From Acidobacteriota bacterium (GTDB lineage: Bacteria; Acidobacteriota; Terriglobia; Acidiferrales; UBA7541): DNA of 42,048 bases. The position numbers and the translations under genes were made by a program. The DNA is taken from positions 1-42,048 of the forward strand of contig QHYH01000158.1 of NCBI GenBank assembly GCA_003223215.1, in the 5' to 3' direction. Position 1 is the stretch's first letter; each line of letters begins with the position of its first letter. Below the pieces are notes generated by a model. That model saw nothing but the letters and a program-made list of their open reading frames with translations, ran no database searches and had not been told where the DNA came from. Positions 18,903 to 25,981 of this stretch are shown here, one piece after another.

Positions 18903-19205
18903 ATGAAAATCAGCCGCGAAGACGTGTTGCGTGTGGCGGAGTTGGCTTATCTGGATTTGAGCGATACCGAGCTCGAGACCTACCGCGCGCAAATTGATGA
19001 AATTCTCGAGTACATCGGCAAGCTGAACGAGCTGGACACTTCGAAGGTCGAGCCCATGGCCCAAGTGTTGGCCGAGGACCAGGCCGCCGACGCCACCCTG
19101 CGTGAGGACTTGCTCGTGCCTTGTGATGTGGCCGAGGACGTTCTTCGTCACGCACCCGACCCCGAGCCGCCCTATTTTCGCGTTCCGAAAGTGATTGAAC
19201 GATAG
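18903..19205 (+). CDS. gatC: Aspartyl/glutamyl-tRNA(Asn/Gln) amidotransferase subunit C
   Basis: Small stabilising subunit of GatCAB, which amidates Glu-tRNA-Gln and Asp-tRNA-Asn. 100 residues, the normal size. It starts MKISREDVLRVAELAYLDLS and contains the family core EILEYIGKLNELDTSKVEPM, ending with PPYFRVPKVIER. The start ATG 18903 has no strong ribosome site. gatA follows on the same strand; gatB is not in the window. Its upstream region carries the omega-RNA-like element, whose 3' boundary lies 30 bases before this start. Confidence 0.95.
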   Translation: MKISREDVLRVAELAYLDLSDTELETYRAQIDEILEYIGKLNELDTSKVEPMAQVLAEDQAADATLREDLLVPCDVAEDVLRHAPDPEPPYFRVPKVIER

Positions 19206-19284
19206 GAGGGGGCGTCGCCTCTTGACTTGGCGCAGCATGCTTCGCCCTTTGCGGCAAAGGTCGGACCTGTACAGGGAGAAACCA

Positions 19285-20724
19285 TTGGCTACCGCTTGGA
19301 CCATCGAGGGCGTCAAAGAAGCCCTCGCGGCGAAGAAAATCTCCGCTCGCGAGCTGCTGGCGGATTTCTACCGGCGCATCGAAGCAAGAAACCCCGAGTT
19401 GAACGCATATTTGGCTCTCACCCCGGAGCGGGCGCGACGCCAAGCCGAGCGAATCGACGCTCTGGTAGCGGCCGGCGGCCCGCTGCCTCCGCTCGCAGGT
19501 GTACCCATGGCCATCAAGGACGTCATCAGCACCCGCGGCACGAAAACCACCTGCGGCTCGAAGATTCTCGAAAATTACATTCCCCCGTACGATGCCACCG
19601 CTGTCGAACGGCTCGAAGCCGCCGGCGCGGTTCTCCTTGGCAAGACCAATTGCGACGAATTCGCCATGGGCAGCTCGAATGAAAACTCCGCCTACGGTCC
19701 GGTCAAAAACCCGCTGGCACCGGACCGAGTACCCGGCGGCTCGAGCGGCGGCTCGGCCGCCGTGGTAGCGGCGGGCCTTGCCGTTGCCTCGCTTGGCACC
19801 GATACCGGAGGCTCCATCCGCCAGCCCGGTTCTTTCTGCGGCATTCCCGCCATGATGGGCAGCTACGGCCGCGTTTCGCGCTATGGTCTGATTGCCTTTG
19901 CGTCCTCGCTTGACCGGATTGGGCCGCTCGCCAGCAAAGTCCGCGACGTCGCTTCCGTCCTCGAAGTCATCGCCGGGCGCGACCCTCTCGATTCCACGTC
20001 GACCACGGCTCCCGTTCCTGACTACGGTGCCGAACTAGGGAAGCCCTTGAAGCGCCCGCGGCTGGGCGTCCCCAAAGAGTACTTCGCCGAAGGCATGGAC
20101 GCTAATGTCCGCAAAAAAATCGAGGCAGGCATCGCGCTGTTCCGGAAACTCGGCTGCGAACTGGTCGACATCCGTATGCCGCATACCGACTTTGCCATCG
20201 CGACCTATTACATCATCGCCACGGCCGAAGCGAGTTCCAACCTGGCACGCTACGACGGCGTACGCTACGGCCTCCGCGTGCCCGACGATTCCCTTCTCGC
20301 CATGTATCGCAAGACGCGCGGCGCCGGCTTCGGGCCGGAAGTGAAACGCCGCATTGTCCTCGGCACCTACGTCCTCTCCGCCGGCTACTACGACGCCTAC
20401 TATTTGAAGGGCCAGAAGGTCCGCACGCTCATCGCCGAGGATTTCCGCGATGCCTTCAGCAAAGCGGACGCGATTCTCACGCCCACTTCGCCCGTACCGC
20501 CCTTCCAATTGGGCGAACGCACGAGCGATCCCCTCCAAATGTATCTTGCTGATATATATACAGTTACCGGATCGCTCGCGGGCGTTCCCGGGATTTCCGT
20601 ACCCTGCGGCAAGATCGACGGCCAATTGCCGGTCGGCCTGCAAATCTTCGGCCCGCCCTTTGGCGAAGCGCGCATCTTGCAACTTGCCCACGCCTTCGAG
20701 CAAGCTGGCGGCGCCGAAGTCTAG
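19285..20724 (+). CDS. gatA: Aspartyl/glutamyl-tRNA(Asn/Gln) amidotransferase subunit A
   Basis: Amidase subunit that releases ammonia from glutamine for GatCAB. I choose TTG 19285 because AGGGAG lies about 6 bases upstream and the family N-terminus starts there (LATAWTIEGVKEALAAKKIS); this gives 479 residues. Further upstream the frame is open but has no conserved sequence. The amidase-signature triad is visible: K78 (MAIKDV), cis-S153 (PGGSSGGSAA) and S177 (GTDTGGSIRQP). A 79-base spacer separates it from gatC. Identity very secure. Confidence 0.96.
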   Translation: MATAWTIEGVKEALAAKKISARELLADFYRRIEARNPELNAYLALTPERARRQAERIDALVAAGGPLPPLAGVPMAIKDVISTRGTKTTCGSKILENYIPPYDATAVERLEAAGAVLLGKTNCDEFAMGSSNENSAYGPVKNPLAPDRVPGGSSGGSAAVVAAGLAVASLGTDTGGSIRQPGSFCGIPAMMGSYGRVSRYGLIAFASSLDRIGPLASKVRDVASVLEVIAGRDPLDSTSTTAPVPDYGAELGKPLKRPRLGVPKEYFAEGMDANVRKKIEAGIALFRKLGCELVDIRMPHTDFAIATYYIIATAEASSNLARYDGVRYGLRVPDDSLLAMYRKTRGAGFGPEVKRRIVLGTYVLSAGYYDAYYLKGQKVRTLIAEDFRDAFSKADAILTPTSPVPPFQLGERTSDPLQMYLADIYTVTGSLAGVPGISVPCGKIDGQLPVGLQIFGPPFGEARILQLAHAFEQAGGAEV

Positions 20725-20872
20725 CTTGGCGAGGGCGGCGCAATTTGTCTTTTCTTCATGCAGAGAAGAACCATGCGCGAATCCCCGTCGAGCGGCTCAT
20801 TATTCACCGCACCAGCAAGCTCTCGAGAACCACCCGACGCCTCGCCCTTGCTTAAAGAGATTTCATCTGCCG

Positions 20873-21172
20873 ATGCTGCTTGTTGAGGCACGCCTCATCC
20901 CGCGCAAAACACCTATCCCGCTCGACCCTAGGTTGATCTGCGAAAAAGATCCAATGCTCGACCAACTCCGCGGAGTCCGCGCCCGTACCCTGGTTTTCAT
21001 GGAAGAAACTCTAGGGAAAGACCTGAAAAAATACCACATGCCCCACCCCTTTCTGGGTACGTTGAACGTGTACGAGTGGTTCCAGATGATCGTCTCTCGC
21101 CAGATTCGGCACACCAAGCAACTGAAGGAAATTGCCGCACTTCTACCGAAAACTGTAGCAACCTTGCATTAA
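20873..21172 (+). pseudogene. DinB-like fragment (C-terminal part only)
   Basis: An open frame of 99 residues from ATG 20873. The part from DPMLDQLRGVRARTLVFMEE through PHPFLGTLNVYEWFQMIVSR to RHTKQLKEIAALL resembles the last two helices of DinB/DinB_2 four-helix proteins, including a metal-ligand-type histidine helix (RQIRHTKQL). The first half of a DinB domain is missing, and the upstream sequence (Pro/Arg-rich) does not supply it. Either a truncated relic or a very diverged small protein. It follows gatA by 148 bases on the same strand. Confidence 0.45.
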
Positions 21173-21243
21173 GTAGAACATTGTTTCCTTCGGGCTTCTT
21201 GCTTCGTCTTTCTACCACTCGAAGTTGCGCCGACAAAGCGTAC

Positions 21244-21259
21244 AAAAATGGCCATTTTT
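21244..21259. terminator. AT-rich perfect palindrome after the DinB fragment
   Basis: AAAAATGGCCATTTTT is a perfect 16-base palindrome followed by C then TGCAG. It could form a hairpin ending in a U-run for plus-strand transcripts, but the stem has no real loop and few GC pairs. It could equally be a protein-binding site. Confidence 0.3.
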
Positions 21260-21344
21260 CTGCAGCTTAGCAGGAAAGTACTAGCCGGAAGGTTTTTGTG
21301 GCCGAAACGGAACGACTATTGCTCTGGTTTCGTAGAAACAAATA

Positions 21345-21361
21345 GGATGCTTATAGCATCC
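21345..21361. promoter_or_regulatory. GGATGCT-tat-AGCATCC inverted repeat
   Basis: A perfect 7-base inverted repeat with a 3-base centre, 46 bases upstream of the small HTH-like gene at 21408. TATAGC (21352-21357) inside it could be a -10 element. Candidate operator or leader hairpin. Confidence 0.35.
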
Positions 21362-21407
21362 AAGGAAATGAGAACGAAAATTGGGACCCGAACCTAGGAG
21401 CAAGGCC

Positions 21408-21626
21408 ATGGTTACCGTGAAGTCGAGCCAGAAGATTTTCACCGATTCGGAAGTTTCCACTCTGACGGGAATTTGCGTCGAGCATGTCCACAATTTCGCC
21501 AAGACGCGCCACTTGGGATTCATTGCCCGGGCCGCCGAAGCCGCCGGGATCAACGCGGATCAGTGGCTCTTTACCCTTTCCGACCTGATGGTCATCGTGA
21601 CTCTATTCCCGAAGTGCACCCACTAA
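21408..21626 (+). CDS. Small HTH-like protein
   Basis: 72 residues from ATG 21408, with AGGAG (21396-21400) 7 bases upstream, a good ribosome site. The sequence KIFTDSEVSTLTGICVEHVH and later NADQWLFTLSDLMVIVTL have the rhythm of a MerR/excisionase-like helix-turn-helix (E/D..LTG.....L...AK...LG). I cannot place it in a named family. No neighbour gives a clue; an inverted repeat lies just upstream and could be its own operator. Confidence 0.6.
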   Translation: MVTVKSSQKIFTDSEVSTLTGICVEHVHNFAKTRHLGFIARAAEAAGINADQWLFTLSDLMVIVTLFPKCTH

Positions 21627-21882
21627 GGCGGCAACCCAGCTCAACAAAGATCGAGATGTTCATGGCTTTCTGACATGTCCGGAGAGCCCATCGAGGTTCT
21701 GCGCCCCACGCTGACCTCCTTCCGAGCGCTGTGCCCCGTTCCCGCTCCTGAGAGCTCTTTTCTTGCGGACGTTGTAGGTTACTTCCTGCCTCCTGGGCCG
21801 CCTTTGGGCTCGCCTTAACCCCGTTGCGCAAAGGAAGCGGAGAGGCGTATTCTGCCTCTAGGGGCAAACCGCGTCCGCTCAA

Positions 21883-23040
21883 ATGCATCGCACCACCAAG
21901 AGATTCCTTATGAGAGTCCGTTCCATCACTCTTGCAGCATCCTTGGGCGTGCTTTGGGCATGGCCGCTCGCCGGATACGTGTCGCCTTGGGGCAACCTCT
22001 CTCCTAAACGGCCATCCGGCACCTCCCTCGAGCCCGAGCCATCCGCTCTCGTTGAAACTCCCGAAATCGATACGCCGCGGATCGAGTCGGCCGATCCGAG
22101 CGATGCTCGGCCAGCCCCGTCCCAGTCTCCTGTGCCGCAGAGCCCTGTCCCAAATCAAGCTTCCCAGAATAAAGGCAAGGCCCAAGAAGACGAACACGTC
22201 CTTCCGCGGGGCAGTAAGCTCATGTTGAAGGACGGTAGCTACCAGTTGGTGCGCAGCTACAAACGCAACGGGGACCGTGTGCGCTATTACAGCGTCGAGC
22301 GAAGCGCCTGGGAAGAGATTCCCGCAGCGATGGTGGATTGGGATGCTACGGCGAAAGCCGCCGCGGCCGAAAAAAGCGCAGAGGAGGCGCTCGCCAAAAA
22401 GGTCCACGTCCAGGAAGAAGCCAATCGGATCGACACGGTCATGGACATTGACGCGAGCCTAGAAGTAGCGCCGGGGGTGTTCCTGCCGCCGGGCGAGGGG
22501 ATGTTCCTGATCGACCGAAAGCGCGTCACGCCACTGGAGCAGGCCGGTGCCGGTATCAGCACGGACAAGAAGCAGTTCCTCAAGCAGGTGCTTTCGCCGA
22601 TTCCGATTGTGCCGAGCAAGCGAAACGTAGAGATTCCGGGGAGCCACGCCAAGATTCGCGTGTCTGACTCGCATCTGGAGTTTTACCTGCGCGAAGCGCC
22701 GCCCGACCCGGATCACACCAGCCCGATCGTGAAGAGCAGCCGGCCGGGAGAGTCCGGGCCGGAAGTCGAGTTGGTGCGCGCCACGGTCAAGGGCAACAAG
22801 CGGCAGTTGGAGTCGATTAAGGCCATTTTTGGCGAGCAGGTGGAAGAGAGCCGCAAGACCATGTCGCTCGAACGGTGGGAGATTGCGCCAACCGTTTACC
22901 GCTTCACGCTGGGCGAACCGCTTCCCCCAGGCGAGTACGTCCTGGCCGAGATTCTGCCCGATGGCATGAACCTCTTCGTCTGGGACTTCGGCGTGGATCC
23001 CGCGTCCGCTGGCAAATCGGCTGCTGCTCCGAACAAGTAA
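21883..23040 (+). CDS. Exported hypothetical protein with Pro-rich linker
   Basis: 385 residues from ATG 21883; ATG 21910 (MRVRSITLAASLGVLWAWPL) gives a cleaner signal peptide and is an alternative. After the signal sequence comes a Pro/Ser-rich linker (about 40-100). A small beta unit follows (KLMLKDGSYQLVRSYKRNGD, VRYYSVERSAWEEIPAAMVD, about 112-155), then an Ala/Lys/Glu helix and a larger beta-rich domain (APGVFLPPGEGMFLIDRKRV ... PLPPGEYVLAEILPDGMNLF). Such LKDGSYQLVR...RYYS..R..WEEIP proteins are, in my recollection, common unknowns in Acidobacteriota. A possible promoter is TTGCGC (21824-21829)/TATTCT (21848-21853). Function unknown. Confidence 0.8.
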   Translation: MHRTTKRFLMRVRSITLAASLGVLWAWPLAGYVSPWGNLSPKRPSGTSLEPEPSALVETPEIDTPRIESADPSDARPAPSQSPVPQSPVPNQASQNKGKAQEDEHVLPRGSKLMLKDGSYQLVRSYKRNGDRVRYYSVERSAWEEIPAAMVDWDATAKAAAAEKSAEEALAKKVHVQEEANRIDTVMDIDASLEVAPGVFLPPGEGMFLIDRKRVTPLEQAGAGISTDKKQFLKQVLSPIPIVPSKRNVEIPGSHAKIRVSDSHLEFYLREAPPDPDHTSPIVKSSRPGESGPEVELVRATVKGNKRQLESIKAIFGEQVEESRKTMSLERWEIAPTVYRFTLGEPLPPGEYVLAEILPDGMNLFVWDFGVDPASAGKSAAAPNK

Positions 23041-23212
23041 AGCCGCTTCCCCGAGGCCTTCGAACCAAAAGGTGCGTTGGGAGTCAAAAAACGCCTGGCT
23101 CGTGGCCCGTGATGGAAGATTCTTGACCCACGCGAAAGAAGAGTCCGCCCGACCGCCGACTGCAACCTGAAGCGTGGCGAGAAAGATAGCGAAACAAAGA
23201 AACACCGCCTGC

Positions 23213-23240
23213 TTGCCAGTGGAAGTAAATTGCTTATGAT
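23213..23240 (+). promoter_or_regulatory. Promoter of the ankyrin-repeat gene
   Basis: -35 TTGCCA (23213-23218) and -10 TATGAT (23235-23240) with a 16-base spacer. Transcription would start near 23247, about 99 bases before ATG 23346. Confidence 0.45.
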
Positions 23241-23345
23241 GGAGTTAGGTTTCCAGGCTGTGGTTCGGCTGGCAGCTTCGTCTTGGAAGACAGCCTACCG
23301 AGGTGAATGACGTCAGAGGCGAGCTGGTTCCTGGAAAGGTCATTT

Positions 23346-25523
23346 ATGGGAAAAGGGGTTAGGGTCCTGACGCTGCTCATGCTAACTAGCACGGGTGGAT
23401 CCGCGTCCGCTCAGGAGCTTAACCTAGGACTGCTGCGAGCCGCCAAGGCCGGAGACAACGCGCAAGTCCAAAAGCTGCTGGGGCAGGGCGCGGACCCGAA
23501 CACGCGGGACAAAGATCGCAGCACGCCGTTGATCTTGATGGCCTCTTTGGGGCTAACCGACGGCGTCGAGGCCTTGCTGAAAAAAGGCGCGTACGTCAAC
23601 GCCAAGGACAAAACAGGATGGACCGCTCTCATGGGCGCGGCAAGGAAGGGGCATTCGGACACCGTGCGCGCGCTGCTGGAAAAAGGCGCCTACGCAAACG
23701 CCAAGGACAACAATGGCTGGACGGCATTAATGAGCGCGGCCGCATCGCCTCGTGCGGAAGCGGTCGAGGCCCTGCTCGAGAAGGGCGCGGAGGTCAACGC
23801 CCAGGACAAAACGGGATGGACCGCGCTGATGGGCGCAGCCGGTTCTGGTCAAGCGGAATCTGTGCGTGCGCTGCTTGGCAAAGGAGCAGACCGCAACGCG
23901 CGAAACAGCGACGGAAACACGGCCCTTACCGTAGCCAGAAGTCACAACTATTCGGAAATCGTTGCCTTGCTCGAGAACCCATCCGCGTCCACGCCGGCCA
24001 GCGCCTCGAAGAGACCAACAGCAGGGCCCGCTTCGCCGGTTGCCACGGCTCCGCGAGAGAGCGCGGCCGGGCATGCACAGCCCGGCACAGCAGTTGCCGT
24101 TCCACAACCCGGCGGCGCTGGTTCCGCCCCAGCTACGCCGCCTGCAGCGGTCCCGGGGAGCGGGTCGAGCCTCTCAGGCCAGTTGCTGGCTGCTGCGCAA
24201 GAGGGAGACACCGCAGATGTGAAGAGTCTTCTTGCCAAGGGCGCGGATATCAACTCGCGGGGTCCCTACGGGAACACACCGCTGATGGCCGCAGCGCTGA
24301 CGGGCCACACGGATACGCTGCGGCTGTTGCTGGCAAGAGGCGCAGATGTAAACGCGCGGGGCAACACCGGGAGGACCGCGCTCATGGAAGCGGCGCTGGA
24401 AGGCTATGCGGATGCGGTAAAAGTCTTGCTCGACAGTGGCGCGGACGTGAACGGCAAAGATGAAGGGAGATGGACAGCGCTGTTTTGGGCGGCCTTTGCA
24501 CAGCGCCGCGCGATCGTGCGCATGCTGCTCGAAAAAGGCGCGGACGCAAACGCGAAGAACAAATATGACGACACCCCTTTGATCCGTGCGGCGTATGCGG
24601 GGGATACGGAAATGGTGAGGACGCTGCTCGAATTTAAGGCGGAGGTGAATGCCAGGGACAACCTGGGCAGGACCGCCTTGATGGAGGCGGCGCGTCAAGG
24701 GCATAGCGATTGCGTTCGTGTGTTGGTAGAAACGGGAGCGGACTCTAAGGCGAAGGATCGCGAGGGGGACACGGCGCTGTCGTTGGCAGAAAAGCAGAAG
24801 CATCCTGACGTCATTGCGCTACTGACGAATCCGCTCCCGCCTCGAGAAAACAAGAGTCAGGAAAAGCCGCCAGCGCCCGCAGCGGAAGCCCCGAAACAGG
24901 GTGACTCGCCGTCGTCGGCTGGCCCAGCGAACGCGGTTGCGGCTGGGGACAGCCGCGCCCTGGCGCAAGCCTATTTCCGGATTGGGCTGACGATGAAGAT
25001 GGTCGAGACGCAGTTGCCGCAGCCGAACGATGCGGCTGCCGGCTGGGCGCAAAACATCCAGCAAGACCTAGCAAAGGTGGGGGCGCCTAATGACTTGATT
25101 CAACTCGTCTCCGCCACCGAGAACCATTTGAAGATGGCTCCGAGAGAAGCCAACGGCTCGGTTGGCGATCCTATTCGCGTTCTCCGCGAGCACTTGGACA
25201 GATTTTGCAACGCCCGCCCACAAGAGAAGTTTTTCTACACCGCGGCGGGGTTTGCGCACCGACTGAACGTGATCGGCGAGAAAATGGGGAAAGCAGAGAA
25301 GATCATCCCAAGCGTCGACTTCAGCCGGCACGAGATTCTCCCGCTTGCTACGGCCATGACCGACCAGTGCCTGCAGACGATAGGTTGCAAAGAACTTGCG
25401 CTGATCTACTTTTCCGATGCCGCCGCCATCCTCAAAAAACCACAACTCACATCCCAAGAAGGAAGCGCACTCTCCAGAGATGCCAAGGAAATTGAGAAGG
25501 CCCTCAGCGGGGAAGCACGCTGA
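23346..25523 (+). CDS. Secreted two-block ankyrin-repeat protein
   Basis: 725 residues from ATG 23346, with GGAAAGG 6 bases upstream. Signal peptide GVRVLTLLMLTSTGGSASAQ. Block 1 has six ankyrin repeats (about 27-215; typical unit GWTALMGAARKGHSDTVRAL then LEKGAYANAKD). Next comes a Pro/Ala/Ser linker of about 80 residues. Block 2 has seven repeats (about 280-505; GRTALMEAALEGYADAVKVL), followed by a second Pro-rich linker and a non-repeat helical C-terminal domain of about 180 residues (ALAQAYFRIGLTMKMVETQL ... CLQTIGCKELALIYFSDAAA) that I do not recognise. Ankyrin arrays bind proteins; the partner and the role outside the cytoplasm are unknown. Confidence 0.9.
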   Translation: MGKGVRVLTLLMLTSTGGSASAQELNLGLLRAAKAGDNAQVQKLLGQGADPNTRDKDRSTPLILMASLGLTDGVEALLKKGAYVNAKDKTGWTALMGAARKGHSDTVRALLEKGAYANAKDNNGWTALMSAAASPRAEAVEALLEKGAEVNAQDKTGWTALMGAAGSGQAESVRALLGKGADRNARNSDGNTALTVARSHNYSEIVALLENPSASTPASASKRPTAGPASPVATAPRESAAGHAQPGTAVAVPQPGGAGSAPATPPAAVPGSGSSLSGQLLAAAQEGDTADVKSLLAKGADINSRGPYGNTPLMAAALTGHTDTLRLLLARGADVNARGNTGRTALMEAALEGYADAVKVLLDSGADVNGKDEGRWTALFWAAFAQRRAIVRMLLEKGADANAKNKYDDTPLIRAAYAGDTEMVRTLLEFKAEVNARDNLGRTALMEAARQGHSDCVRVLVETGADSKAKDREGDTALSLAEKQKHPDVIALLTNPLPPRENKSQEKPPAPAAEAPKQGDSPSSAGPANAVAAGDSRALAQAYFRIGLTMKMVETQLPQPNDAAAGWAQNIQQDLAKVGAPNDLIQLVSATENHLKMAPREANGSVGDPIRVLREHLDRFCNARPQEKFFYTAAGFAHRLNVIGEKMGKAEKIIPSVDFSRHEILPLATAMTDQCLQTIGCKELALIYFSDAAAILKKPQLTSQEGSALSRDAKEIEKALSGEAR

Positions 25524-25981
25524 CGGTACAAAAAAAAATAGCAGGTGGACATGAGCGCTGACTCTGTGTACCGGCGAGCATCCCGCCGGAATTCCTCATG
25601 CAGCCAACAGTCGTATCTTTACCGGCGCGCGGCATTTTCGTACACAGGATCCTCTGTCTTCAGGAGAGCGGTCCCGACGTCCAAGCCTTCGCCTGTCAGT
25701 TCTCGACCGTCTTCCTGCGCGGTGGTGCGCTAAAGGCTCATGCGGTCGCTTAGTAGTTAGGACGACCGCCGCCCCGTCCAAGGTTTCTTCGCCATTCGGC
25801 GAACATCCCGCTCGGCTGACCCCGACCTGGCGGGGACCTTGCATCCCGGATGCACGTGCGGTCGGAGATCTCGATCGGAGAACGATCGGAGACTTCGAGC
25901 TTGCTAGCTTGTCGGAAGGGATGGTTATCTCTTCGGACGGCCGCAGTCGACTGGCCGCGGCTCACTGCCCTGGTCTCCGCC
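25524..25981. other. Gene-free region between convergent ankyrin and kinase genes
   Basis: 458 bases without a supported gene. Right after the ankyrin stop is an A-run (25530-25537) without a strong stem. Near 25862-25892 the unit TCGGAGA recurs three times (GTCGGAGATC, CGATCGGAGA, CGATCGGAGA; the last two exactly 11 bases apart). The region carries short inverted repeats but no clear terminator. No coding-like frame fits either strand. Confidence 0.45.
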
